The position numbers and the translations under genes were made by a program. Positions 8,690 through 15,877 of a stretch of DNA of 35,241 nucleotides are shown here, piece after piece. Source of the stretch: Bacteroidaceae bacterium. Its GTDB lineage: Bacteria > Bacteroidota > Bacteroidia > Bacteroidales > Bacteroidaceae. The notes beneath the pieces were generated by a model. That model was not told the DNA's origin and did no database searches. It worked only from the letters and a program-made list of their open reading frames with translations. The stretch is from positions 1 to 35,241 of the forward strand of contig JAKSIX010000024.1 in the NCBI GenBank assembly GCA_024398595.1, written 5' to 3'. Positions within the stretch are counted from its first letter, which is position 1; the number at the start of each line of letters is the position of its first letter.

Positions 8690-9947
8690 AGCACATCGCT
8701 TCGTTGATTCTGACAGACGTGGCCTTGCGGGCCGGAGCAAAACCTGAAATCAACCCGCATACAATAATGATGGCAGTGCAGGATAGTATCAACTGCCAGC
8801 TGACAGTCATATCCCCTATGAAAATCCACTTTGCATCTGCAGTGACTTTTTTCACCACTATATTGGCAACATTGAGTGCAGCGGATCCGAGCAGCATCCC
8901 TATACACCCGAATATCAGCATGACAAATACCGATTCACCAAGAACCAGACGGAAAATGGAACCTTTGTTCGAACCGCATACCAGCCGTACGGCAATCTCT
9001 TTGGTTCTATCCTTTACAGACAGGAACACGATGCTGCTCACTCCCAGAATACCCATCAGAAGAGACAACAGCCCCAAAATAACTGTAAAGAGCCTTATCG
9101 AGTCCAGCAATTTCTCCTGTGCTTCAATGAAATCTATATATTCTTCAAAATGCATGGCGGAGGTATCGTCAGGACTGATTCCTTTCTTGAAATACAACCA
9201 GGACCGTATATCCTCCTTCAGCCGGTACTTTTCTTCCACAGGTGTTTTCAGGAACAGCTTTATATCAATGGAACTCAGTTCATCTCCCATTCCCTGCATT
9301 GACATGGCCGTCTCAAAAGGGACAAGCACCTGATTGATGCTTACTTTATGTGATGATTTATACACTCCTTGGGCAATATACGGCAGACCATTTATTTCAA
9401 GTGTCCTGTTTACGGCATCTTCAACCCTCCCGAACAGTTGCACAGCTATGGCTTCCGGAATAATGCAGATTCTGTTCCTTCCATCCAATTCCACTTGCGT
9501 AAAATTACGTCCGGCTGTAATCTGTATAGCATTATCGTTAAGTTCTTTGCGGTAATCGCTGACCAGTGCTCCAGCCGAGCCTGTCAGGCTTTTACATTTC
9601 ACGGGAATCTGTTTCCTTGGATAGATGAATTCCGAACGGTCTGAAAACAATGTCTGCAACTCCTGTGCATCGTCTCTTGTGAGTGACATCCGCTGTCCTT
9701 TTATGAGTCCGTTGTATGCCATTGAAGTTTCACCAGGACTGACCGATATCAGAATGTACTGGAGGATATAGTCATAATTGGACCTGTTGCCCCTGTCTAT
9801 TCCGTTTGAAGTGCCTACAACGGCAATAAAGATAAACACGCCCCAGACAGTCATCAGTCCCGACAGGAAACCGCGTCTGCGGCTCATCCTGACAGATGCC
9901 AGAATGTCCCTGAAATAATTCCCCAATGATAGCCTACCTTCTTTCAT
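8682..9947 (-). CDS. ABC transporter permease, FtsX/MacB family (first of two)
   Basis: Same architecture as its neighbour: an N-terminal helix (FLSGLMTVWGVFIFIAVVGT), a periplasmic MacB-type domain, then three C-terminal helices, with the family phrase VKDRTKEIAVRLVCGS before the third helix and SGFAPARKA near the end. The cytoplasmic KEIAVRL loop is where FtsX/MacB permeases contact their ATPase. The start is placed at ATG 9947 (MKEGRLSLGNYFRDIL, 421 residues), which overlaps the ATPase gene by 14 bases. An ATG at 9968 would add seven residues. It overlaps the next permease gene by 8 bases, consistent with translational coupling and fixed stoichiometry. Confidence 0.9.
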   Translation of the reverse strand: MKEGRLSLGNYFRDILASVRMSRRRGFLSGLMTVWGVFIFIAVVGTSNGIDRGNRSNYDYILQYILISVSPGETSMAYNGLIKGQRMSLTRDDAQELQTLFSDRSEFIYPRKQIPVKCKSLTGSAGALVSDYRKELNDNAIQITAGRNFTQVELDGRNRICIIPEAIAVQLFGRVEDAVNRTLEINGLPYIAQGVYKSSHKVSINQVLVPFETAMSMQGMGDELSSIDIKLFLKTPVEEKYRLKEDIRSWLYFKKGISPDDTSAMHFEEYIDFIEAQEKLLDSIRLFTVILGLLSLLMGILGVSSIVFLSVKDRTKEIAVRLVCGSNKGSIFRLVLGESVFVMLIFGCIGMLLGSAALNVANIVVKKVTADAKWIFIGDMTVSWQLILSCTAIIIVCGLISGFAPARKATSVRINEAMCCE

Positions 9948-10608
9948 CTTTCTCAATGCGGCCGTCATTCATTGTTATGCAACGGCTCATTTGGGAGGAA
10001 ATGGATGTCTCGTGCGTAACCAGAACAATTGTGACATTGCTCTCTTCATTGCATTTCTTGAACAGGTTGACTATTTCCTGTGTCATTCTGCTGTCCAAGG
10101 CTCCGGTAGGTTCGTCGGCCAGAATAATCTTCGGATTCATCACCATTGCTCTGGCAATTGCCACCCTCTGCTGCTGGCCGCCTGACAAATGGGATGGAAT
10201 ATGTTCTTTCCATCCTGTCAGTTCCATCTTTTCCAACATACTCATCACCCTCTCTTCCCGTTCCCGTTGCGGAACGCCCCTGTAAATCAGTGGAAGTTCC
10301 ACATTCTCATAGACGGTTTTGAAGGAAATAAGGTTGTATCTCTGGAACACAAAACCTATATTGTGGTTGCGGATAAGCGCTTCCTCATCCTTCGTGAGAT
10401 CCTTTATGAGCTGTCCTCCAAGACGATACACGCCTTCATCATAGGAATCGAGAAGGCCTATGACATTCAGCAGCGTGGATTTCCCGGAGCCTGACGGTCC
10501 GGTCACACCTACGAATTCGCCTTCGTCAATATGAAGGTCAACATCTTTCAGAGCCGTCAGAGGCGTGTCACCCCAATACGTCTTACAAACAGCTTTCAGA
10601 TCTATCAT
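9934..10608 (-). CDS. ABC transporter ATP-binding protein, MacB/LolD type
   Basis: A stand-alone nucleotide-binding subunit of 224 residues, the normal size for the LolD/MacB class. Walker A is GPSGSGKST at residues 37-45. The Q-loop lies in FVFQRYNL, the signature is LSGGQQQRVAIARA, Walker B is IILADEPTGALD and the switch histidine is in LVTHE. The phrase ADEPTGALDS is typical of exporters of the MacB family and separates it from importers. It overlaps the first permease and lies 18 bases after the nucleotidyltransferase. In classic MacB the ATPase is fused to the permease; here the two are split and the permease is doubled. Confidence 0.94.
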   Translation of the reverse strand: MIDLKAVCKTYWGDTPLTALKDVDLHIDEGEFVGVTGPSGSGKSTLLNVIGLLDSYDEGVYRLGGQLIKDLTKDEEALIRNHNIGFVFQRYNLISFKTVYENVELPLIYRGVPQREREERVMSMLEKMELTGWKEHIPSHLSGGQQQRVAIARAMVMNPKIILADEPTGALDSRMTQEIVNLFKKCNEESNVTIVLVTHETSISSQMSRCITMNDGRIEKDERR

Positions 10609-10626
10609 TGGCTCGCGTAATACAGC

Positions 10627-11529
10627 TCAGAACAGCTTTTCCGGATACTCGCCGGCATCGACCAGCTGACGGATTTTATTGACCACGCCCTGACGATCCT
10701 CAGCGTATGTCACGCCGAACCATTTGGAAGTAGTGTCCAGTACCTCCACTGTAGCAGTACCGTCATTGATAAGCTTATTGACCATCAGAGGAATGAAGTA
10801 TTCCGACTTGGGAGTCTCCAGATTGTCTTTCAGCCACTCCTTGAAATACTCCTCAGAATATGTGAAATAGTCCGGCGTAAAGCCCCATACGTTCATTGAT
10901 ACAGGGGTATTGTCCGCAATGCTCACCCAATTCTCACCGTCCTTGTAGCAGACCTTGCCGTCCCTGCGGAGAATCTCAGTGCGCTCCACCACAGTAGTGA
11001 GATGTTTCTTTGCATTGACCTCGCACACTCCACGCGATACCTTGCCGTTCTCGCTCAGTGTGTTGGCTACGCGGAAACCCACCATAGAATACGTATTCTT
11101 CGCGCCGTCAGGCAGTCCGGACAGGAACCTGCCCATCACCGCAAAGCAGTCACGACCGTAGAAGTCATCTGCGTTTATCGCGCAGAACGGCTCCTTGATG
11201 ACATCCTTTGCCATCAGTACAGCGTGATTCGTACCCCACGGCTTCGTCCTGTCAGCCGGGCATTCGAATCCTGCCGGCAGATTATCGATTGACTGGAATA
11301 CGACCTCTGTCGGAATGTGTCCCTCATACTTGCTCAGGACAAGACGACGGAAATCCTCCTCAAAATCCTTTCTGATGACAAATACGATTTTTCCGAATCC
11401 GCCGCGTATCGCGTCATACACGGAATAATCCATAATTGTCTCACCCGAAGGACCAAGGGTATCAAGCTGTTTCAAACCACCATAACGGCTGCCCATACCT
11501 GCAGCCAGAACAAACAAAGTCGGTTTCAT
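10627..11529 (-). CDS. Sugar-nucleotide type nucleotidyltransferase
   Basis: A 300-residue enzyme with the NTP_transferase fold. The nucleotide-binding signature LAAGMGSRYGGLKQ occupies residues 8-21. SGETIMDYSVYDAIRGGF and the metal-site region INADDFYGRDCF follow. The middle carries strands typical of NDP-hexose pyrophosphorylases (NVWGFTPDYF, EYFIPLMVNKLI), and the protein ends without a left-handed helix acyltransferase domain. It should couple a nucleotide to a sugar phosphate, but the exact sugar is not visible. It starts at ATG 11529, divergent from the methionine sulfoxide reductase gene, and its stop is 18 bases from the exporter ATPase start. Co-transcription with the exporter is therefore possible, though a functional link is not shown. 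Confidence 0.85.
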   Translation of the reverse strand: MKPTLFVLAAGMGSRYGGLKQLDTLGPSGETIMDYSVYDAIRGGFGKIVFVIRKDFEEDFRRLVLSKYEGHIPTEVVFQSIDNLPAGFECPADRTKPWGTNHAVLMAKDVIKEPFCAINADDFYGRDCFAVMGRFLSGLPDGAKNTYSMVGFRVANTLSENGKVSRGVCEVNAKKHLTTVVERTEILRRDGKVCYKDGENWVSIADNTPVSMNVWGFTPDYFTYSEEYFKEWLKDNLETPKSEYFIPLMVNKLINDGTATVEVLDTTSKWFGVTYAEDRQGVVNKIRQLVDAGEYPEKLF

Positions 11530-11604
11530 ATCTCATTGCATTATTTTGTGCGAATTTACACAAAAAAGCTTAATTTCGCTATGTAATCAACACAGGTAAA
11601 GCAG

Positions 11605-12069
11605 GTGCAGACAAAGGAAGAGAAATACGCGGCAATACTGCCGGCGGTACGCTCGCTGATGAGCGGAGAAGATGACGTAATAGCCCGTATGGCCAATCTT
11701 GCAGCACTGCTGCATTACGAGTTCGGATTCTGGTGGACCGGATTCTACCGGGTGTGCGGCAAAGACAGCGAAAAAACGGAACTGGTTCTCGGACCGTTTC
11801 AGGGCCCTCTGGCCTGCACAAGAATAGGCTTCGGGAAAGGTGTCTGCGGAACAGCATGGGCCGAAAACCGCACCGTAGTCGTACCGGATGTGGAAAAGTT
11901 CCCGGGACATATCGCCTGCTCCAGCGAATCACGAAGCGAAATTGTGGTTCCGGTGAGGCAATGCGGACGGATTACCGCCGTTCTGGACATTGACAGCCGG
12001 GAGCTTGGCACCTTCGATGCCACGGACGCGGAATGGCTCGAAAAGATTGTCGGGTACCTGCCATTATAA
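11605..12069 (+). CDS. msrC: Free methionine-(R)-sulfoxide reductase (GAF domain)
   Basis: A GAF-fold enzyme of 154 residues that reduces free methionine-R-sulfoxide in the cytoplasm with thioredoxin as electron donor. The three family cysteines are present as Cys71 (GPLAC), Cys81 (GVCGTAW) and Cys105 (FPGHIAC), with the same spacing (10 and 24) as the catalytic set of the E. coli enzyme. The following SEIVVPV strand is also conserved. IACD of most members is IACS here, a mild deviation. An in-frame TAA at 11584 limits the start; GTG at 11605 is the only reasonable initiation codon. The stop is 10 bases before the metallo-hydrolase start, so the two form a small operon. It is divergent from the nucleotidyltransferase. 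Confidence 0.92.
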   Translation: MQTKEEKYAAILPAVRSLMSGEDDVIARMANLAALLHYEFGFWWTGFYRVCGKDSEKTELVLGPFQGPLACTRIGFGKGVCGTAWAENRTVVVPDVEKFPGHIACSSESRSEIVVPVRQCGRITAVLDIDSRELGTFDATDAEWLEKIVGYLPL

Positions 12070-12079
12070 ACAGAAAACC

Positions 12080-12898
12080 ATGAAGATAACGTCCGTCGTA
12101 GAGAACACAAGCCGTCGGGGTCTTCCCGTAGAGCATGGTCTCAGCCTTTACATTGAAATGGAAGACGGGCGTAAAGTACTGTTCGATATGGGGCAGAGCG
12201 CATTGTTCGCACGCAATGCCGAAGCTATGGGTCTGAGCATTGCCGATGTCAATGTCGCCGTGATATCCCACGGACATTACGATCATGGCGGCGGACTGGG
12301 AACATTCCTCGCCGGGAACAGCAAGGCGCAGGTCTTCATTCACCGGGACGCATTCCAGCCCCACTATTCGCTGCGCGATGACGGCCTGCATTACATCGGT
12401 TTGGACAGTGAACTGAAGGAGAGTGTTCGACTGGTTTACTGCGATAATCTCGAAACAATCGGAAGCGGTATGACCCTGTTCGCCAATGTCAGTGGCGACT
12501 GCTGCAATCCTGCAGGAAACCGACGGCTGTTCGGACCTTCTGAAAGTGAAAATGATTCATTCCGTCACGAACAGAGCCTTGTCATTGAAGAAGGGAATAA
12601 CGTAGTCCTCTTTGCCGGCTGTGCCCATCGCGGCATCATCAACATCATCCGTAAAGCCGAGGAAGTAACCGGCCGCCCACCCACTCACGTTCTGGCAGGA
12701 ATGCATCTCGTCAAAAGTGGCCTGAATGAAATCAGTGAAAATGTCTTCATCAACACCCTCGCTTCAGAACTCAGGAAATACAGCGGAACCATGTTCTACA
12801 CCATGCACTGCACCGGCCTGGATCAATTCGCCAAACTGAAATCACTCCTCGGTGAGCAGATTGGATACCTGGCCTGCGGCGACACGATACTTCTATGA
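12080..12898 (+). CDS. Metallo-beta-lactamase fold hydrolase (COG1237-like)
   Basis: A 272-residue MBL-fold protein. The zinc motif HxHxDH is SHGHYDHGGGL with His64, His66, Asp68 and His69. Later metal ligands fit AGCAHRGIINII and the histidine of AGMHL. The opening ITSVVENTS...VEHGLSLYIE and the AGCAHRGI phrase are typical of the group annotated as 7,8-dihydropterin-6-yl-methyl-4-(beta-D-ribofuranosyl)aminobenzene 5'-phosphate synthase-like proteins. In bacteria without methanopterin the true substrate is unknown, so I give no more specific name. The start at ATG 12080 matches the family N terminus, although the frame is open further upstream inside msrC. It converges on the 85-codon ORF. 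Confidence 0.9.
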   Translation: MKITSVVENTSRRGLPVEHGLSLYIEMEDGRKVLFDMGQSALFARNAEAMGLSIADVNVAVISHGHYDHGGGLGTFLAGNSKAQVFIHRDAFQPHYSLRDDGLHYIGLDSELKESVRLVYCDNLETIGSGMTLFANVSGDCCNPAGNRRLFGPSESENDSFRHEQSLVIEEGNNVVLFAGCAHRGIINIIRKAEEVTGRPPTHVLAGMHLVKSGLNEISENVFINTLASELRKYSGTMFYTMHCTGLDQFAKLKSLLGEQIGYLACGDTILL

Positions 12899-12916
12899 CA
12901 TTCAGTGAACACAGTG

Positions 12917-13174
12917 TTAATCAAGAATCAGGTCTTTTGACTCCGTTCCACGAATGAACATCGAATAATAAATCGGCATATACAGAATGCCGTCCTTCAA
13001 TTCAATGCTCCTTTCATTACTCAGGACAATCGCACTGCTTATATGATAATCCGGGGTTGAAATGAACCCATCCAGAGCACTGTGAATCTCTTGCATTTGA
13101 AGCGCAGGGAAGACTGAATGTCCTTCAAAAACATACGGATGCTTCTGAAGGAAGGACGGTACAATTCCAATCAC
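12917..13174 (-). CDS. Orphan 85-residue ORF overlapping the DUF4143 ATPase stop
   Basis: I do not recognise this protein. It begins with GTG at 13172-13174, which overlaps the TGA of the ATPase gene (GTGA). It contains SSAIVLSNERSIELKDGILY followed by a hydrophobic MPIYYSMFI. There is no signal peptide or membrane helix. The same frame stays open for eight codons upstream of the GTG (FIANDAGP) to a TGA at 13199-13201, and these residues read as natural protein. It could therefore be the 3' remnant of a larger gene whose front was replaced by the ATPase, instead of an intact small gene. The coupled arrangement favours a real partner, the upstream continuation favours a remnant, and I cannot decide between them. 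Confidence 0.5.
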   Translation of the reverse strand: MIGIVPSFLQKHPYVFEGHSVFPALQMQEIHSALDGFISTPDYHISSAIVLSNERSIELKDGILYMPIYYSMFIRGTESKDLILD

Positions 13175-14577
13175 TGGCCCCGCATCGTTCGCGATGAATC
13201 ATGATTCCCGATTTCCTTTGTTTTGGGAAAATCCAATATGGCTTTCAGCCAGTCACACAGGAAAATCGGGATATTGAGGATATTTCCGTTCAGTTTAAGG
13301 TTCTTCATGGAAAAGCGGAGTCTCAATCTCGGAGAATACTTTTCCTGATAGACCTTGAAGCTCTGTCCTGTAATATTCTCTTCAGCCTTAACTTCAATCG
13401 GATATATATCTATGCCGTCCTGAATGAGAAAATCAACCTCTGCCCTATTTCCTGAAATGGTCCAATAATGAGGAGCATTGAATCCTTGAGCCAAAAGAGA
13501 GCCAAGGACAAAATTCTCAGCCATGGCGCCCTTGAATTCCTTAAGAAGATCTCCTTTGGCAATTACCGCTTCAGGAGGCAGTTCTGCCATTGTACGAAGT
13601 ATAGCCTGATCAAGCATATATACCTTGAAAGCAGTTGTGTCTTCGTAATGCTTGAGTGGCAGTTGTGGCGTTTCACTGACAAAGATGCGGAAAACCATTC
13701 CCGAAAGTACAAGCCAGTCCAGAGCAGATTCGTATTCACGAGCCCTTGCACCTTCTCTTACGGTTCTGAATATAAACTTCCTGTTTTCACGGGACAACTG
13801 GGATGGTATGCTTCTCCATATTTCCCTGATGCGTGGAATGTCCTTGGCATCAACGTGCTTCGTGAAATCAAACTCGTAGGATTTTCTGAGTTCGGCAAGA
13901 TCATTCTCTATCTTTTCCATACCGGCACCATCCAACATGTCACTGCATGGCTTTGGCAGTCCGCCACATACCTGATATCTTCTATACTGCTCTGTGAGTT
14001 TGTTAAATAGAATATCAGGAAGTGGCTCCAAATCTGCCAATCGGGATTCGGTCTGCTGCAAGAGTGCTGCATCGCTCATACGGAGATATTCCCGGAATGT
14101 GACCGGATACATCTCCAAAAAACTGACCTTACCGACAGGGAAGGTGTCATTCTGTTCCTCTTCTGCATCCTTTTTTGATGTTTTCCTATTGACAGCCACT
14201 CCCAGTAAGGAGCCTGCGGCAATGACATGGTAGCCCGGAGCATCTTCCTTGAAATACTTCAGCGAATTCAGAGCAGCCTTGCAATCCTGAATCTCATCAA
14301 AGAAGATAAGCGTATCTTCTTCAAGCAGCGGTACATTGGTATATAGTTCCAGTTCTCCAAGAATTCGTCTGACATCTTTGGTCATTTCAAAGATGTTCTT
14401 CAACTCTCCCTGTTTTTCAAAATTGAATATCGCCGTATGCTTATAGTGAGTACGCCCGAATTCAGTGACAGCCCAGGATTTACCAATCTGTCGTGCCCCC
14501 TGTATTATAAGAGGAGAGCGGTCCTCTGCACTCTTCCAAGCTTCCAGCCTACCTATGATTTCTCTTGTTATTACCAT
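13171..14577 (-). CDS. ATP-binding protein, AAA_14 + DUF4143 architecture
   Basis: A 468-residue protein of the archaeal-type ATPase family widespread as accessory genes in Bacteroidales. An AAA_14 domain (about residues 18-200) carries Walker A GARQIGKS at 27-34 and Walker B TLIFFDEIQ near 89-97, with AAGSLLGV as sensor region. DUF4143 follows, and its C-terminal part (AMAENFVLGSLLAQG, then AEVDFLIQDG...IYPIEVKAEE) matches a PD-(D/E)xK-like fold: the D of VDF and the E and K of EVK occupy the catalytic places. Whether it cuts DNA is unknown. The start MVITREI at 14577 is supported by a promoter 27 bases upstream. It lies in an accessory patch between the MBL hydrolase and tRNA-Met. Confidence 0.9.
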   Translation of the reverse strand: MVITREIIGRLEAWKSAEDRSPLIIQGARQIGKSWAVTEFGRTHYKHTAIFNFEKQGELKNIFEMTKDVRRILGELELYTNVPLLEEDTLIFFDEIQDCKAALNSLKYFKEDAPGYHVIAAGSLLGVAVNRKTSKKDAEEEQNDTFPVGKVSFLEMYPVTFREYLRMSDAALLQQTESRLADLEPLPDILFNKLTEQYRRYQVCGGLPKPCSDMLDGAGMEKIENDLAELRKSYEFDFTKHVDAKDIPRIREIWRSIPSQLSRENRKFIFRTVREGARAREYESALDWLVLSGMVFRIFVSETPQLPLKHYEDTTAFKVYMLDQAILRTMAELPPEAVIAKGDLLKEFKGAMAENFVLGSLLAQGFNAPHYWTISGNRAEVDFLIQDGIDIYPIEVKAEENITGQSFKVYQEKYSPRLRLRFSMKNLKLNGNILNIPIFLCDWLKAILDFPKTKEIGNHDSSRTMRGQ

Positions 14578-14603
14578 ACGGTCATCAAATTATCAATGTG
14601 TTG

Positions 14604-14634
14604 CAAAGATAATCAAAACATCCAATATCACACA
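14604..14634 (-). promoter_or_regulatory. Promoter of the DUF4143 ATPase gene
   Basis: The minus strand has TATCTTTG at 14604-14611, a full -7 match. TGTG lies 19 bases upstream (14631-14634), one base from the TTTG consensus. Transcription should start near 14600, about 23 bases before the ATG. Confidence 0.6.
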
Positions 14635-14648
14635 TTCGCGCGCAAAAA

Positions 14649-14664
14649 TGTGAGAATTCTCACA
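14649..14664. repeat. Perfect 16-bp palindrome TGTGAGAATTCTCACA
   Basis: Perfect dyad with no spacer, 15 bases upstream of the -33 element of the ATPase promoter. Dyads of this size and position usually bind a dimeric regulator. No bound protein can be named from the sequence. Confidence 0.7.
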
Positions 14665-14681
14665 CAATTCGCACCTAATGC

Positions 14682-14715
14682 GTGACTCGTGAGTCACCTT
14701 CCAGAATGGCGTGAC
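14682..14715. repeat. Inverted GTGAC/GTCAC half-sites, including GTGACTC-GT-GAGTCAC
   Basis: Seven-base arms GTGACTC (14682-14688) and GAGTCAC (14691-14697) flank a GT centre. A third half-site, GTGAC, lies at 14711-14715, giving a second inverted pair with GTCAC at 14693-14697 (13 bases apart). The cluster is just upstream of the 16-bp palindrome and before the WYL-gene remnant. Confidence 0.65.
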
Positions 14716-14828
14716 CTTCCCTAAGATTGGTTGACACTGGAACTCTGGGAAAAATTATCGGCAAAGTTGGATGCATTCCACGAGAGGATGGAAAGATACG
14801 AATCTCTTCCGGAAGAAGAACGAATTGA

Positions 14829-15041
14829 GAAATACCGCAACTTCACCACACACAGACATGCATTGAGGAGCATGAGGATTACTCCATCTACCACTATTAT
14901 ATGGCTCCGACATGGGATTTGGAACGGCGTCTGCTGGAATGCAACGACCACGTGGAGGTTCTGGAACCTCAGGAATTGAGGGACATGATGGCCGAACACG
15001 CCCAGAATATGGTGGATATGTACAACGGGAAATGGGACTGA
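14829..15041 (+). pseudogene. C-terminal stub of a WYL-domain transcriptional regulator
   Basis: In the frame ending with TGA at 15039-15041 the sequence reads PQLHHTQTCIEEHEDYSIY, then MAPTWDLERRLLECNDHVEV and LEPQELRDMMAEH. This order (LHxSQ..., EYS.YxxxxxPTxDxxxxLL, then DHVEVLEPxxLRD) is the C-terminal end of WYL-domain regulators found in Bacteroidetes. A stop at 14826-14828 closes the frame upstream, so the helix-turn-helix and the WYL core are gone. Overlapping sequence in another frame (14731-14860, with KLDAFHERMERYESLPEEER) also looks coding-like but I do not recognise it. The stub suggests a lost regulator next to the ATPase gene. WYL proteins often control accessory or defence loci; that link is an inference. 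Confidence 0.65.
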
Positions 15042-15057
15042 ATTTTAAATGGAGAAA

Positions 15058-15080
15058 TCAGAGTTTTGAACCTGCTCTGA
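15058..15080 (-). terminator. Weak terminator-like hairpin after tRNA-Met
   Basis: TCAGAG (15058-15063) and CTCTGA (15075-15080) form a 6-bp stem with an 11-base loop. On the minus strand it is followed by only TTTCTCC. It is in the right place to end the tRNA-Met transcript but is weak. Confidence 0.35.
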
Positions 15081-15081
15081 G

Positions 15082-15153
15082 TTGCGGAGGGAGGATTCGA
15101 ACCTCCGACCTTTAGGTTATGAGCCTAACGAGCTACCTCTGCTCCACTCCGCG
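15082..15153 (-). tRNA. tRNA-Met (CAT), initiator type
   Basis: A 72-base cloverleaf on the minus strand, 5' end at 15153. The acceptor stem CGCGGAG/CTCCGCA leaves a C1.A72 mismatch, the hallmark of bacterial initiator tRNA. The D stem is GAGC/GCTC, the anticodon loop CTCATAA holds CAT, and the T arm is GGAGG-TTCGAAT-CCTCC. The anticodon stem is TTAGG/CCTAA, so it has only two of the three consecutive G-C pairs usual for initiators. CCA is not encoded. The gene borders the accessory ATPase/WYL patch on its 3' side, as tRNA genes often do. Confidence 0.95.
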
Positions 15154-15166
15154 ATGTTTTGTAACG

Positions 15167-15197
15167 CAAAGGTACAGTCTTATTTGTAAAAGGCAAA
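15167..15197 (-). promoter_or_regulatory. Promoter of tRNA-Met
   Basis: TTTG (15194-15197), a 19-base spacer and TACCTTTG (15167-15174) on the minus strand: a perfect Bacteroidetes housekeeping promoter. It ends 13 bases before the mature tRNA 5' end. Confidence 0.85.
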
Positions 15198-15237
15198 TCT
15201 TTTCACTCTTTTTAACCTGTTCTTCGCTCATTTTGCT

Positions 15238-15245
15238 TACTTTTG
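15238..15245 (+). promoter_or_regulatory. Likely -7 element upstream of the TetR gene
   Basis: TACTTTTG matches TAnnTTTG and lies 23 bases before the TetR start. No convincing TTTG is seen 19-22 bases upstream, so the -33 side is weak, as is common for regulated promoters. Confidence 0.45.
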
Positions 15246-15268
15246 TGCAATAGATATGCCTGCATTAT

Positions 15269-15871
15269 ATGCCAAACCAGAAAACCAGACTTCAGCTTAT
15301 TGCCGCCGCACAGCAGCTGTTCGTGCGGAAGGGCTATGAGTCTGCTACAATGAGCGACATCGCCGCAGAATCGGGAAAAGGCAGGAGAACACTATATACA
15401 TACTTCGAGAATAAGGAGGAAATATATCAGGCGGCCGTTAATCTGGAATTCCAGAAAATCATTGACGCATTGACTGAAATCGCCGCAAAGAACATACCGC
15501 CTCAGAAGAAAATAATGGAATTCATATACGGACGTATGACAATTCTCAAGGAAGCGGTATATCGGAACGGCACGCTGCGCTCCGGATTTTTCCGTGACAT
15601 CTGGGGATTGCAGCATTTCCGCAAGGACTTTGATGCTGCCGAGAAAAAACTCCTGACCGGCATCATTATGGAAGGCAAGTCACTCGGCATATTCAATGTC
15701 CAATATGTGAATCTGACATCGGCATATATCCAGTACTGTATGAGAGGATTTGAAGTGCCGTTCATACGCGGCCAGGTCAGGATGGGACACAGCGGAGATG
15801 ACGTGAGGGGAGAAATTGAGAGAATGGTATATGGAGCATTGAGCTACAGCAGCAAAGACGAAAAGCAATAA
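15269..15871 (+). CDS. TetR/AcrR family transcriptional regulator
   Basis: A 200-residue DNA-binding repressor-type protein. The N-terminal TetR helix-turn-helix spans about residues 8-54 (IAAAQQLFVRKGYESATMSD, then IAAESGKGRRTLYTYFENKE), with GYE.ATM.DIA and LY.YF.NKEE as the family hallmarks. The C-terminal ligand-binding part is divergent, as usual, so the effector is unknown. The stop lies 6 bases before fabG and the gene leads a TetR-fabG-pseudouridine synthase run. Regulation of its own operon, perhaps in response to an acyl compound, is plausible because of the FabG neighbour but is not shown. It is divergent from tRNA-Met, with both promoters sharing about 75 bases. Confidence 0.92.
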   Translation: MPNQKTRLQLIAAAQQLFVRKGYESATMSDIAAESGKGRRTLYTYFENKEEIYQAAVNLEFQKIIDALTEIAAKNIPPQKKIMEFIYGRMTILKEAVYRNGTLRSGFFRDIWGLQHFRKDFDAAEKKLLTGIIMEGKSLGIFNVQYVNLTSAYIQYCMRGFEVPFIRGQVRMGHSGDDVRGEIERMVYGALSYSSKDEKQ

Positions 15872-15877
15872 GGATAT

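Noticed and set aside
11545..11578. Promoter candidates in the nucleotidyltransferase/msrC divergent gap
   Set aside because: TAATTTCG (plus, 11571-11578) and TAAATTCG (minus, 11551-11558) each miss one base of the -7 box and have poor -33 partners, so I did not list them as features.
14731..14979. An 82-codon frame with a TTG start upstream of tRNA-Met
   Set aside because: Its second half is out of frame with the WYL C-terminal sequence that makes sense as protein, and its ending is composition-biased. The first 40 residues may be a remnant but I cannot assign them.
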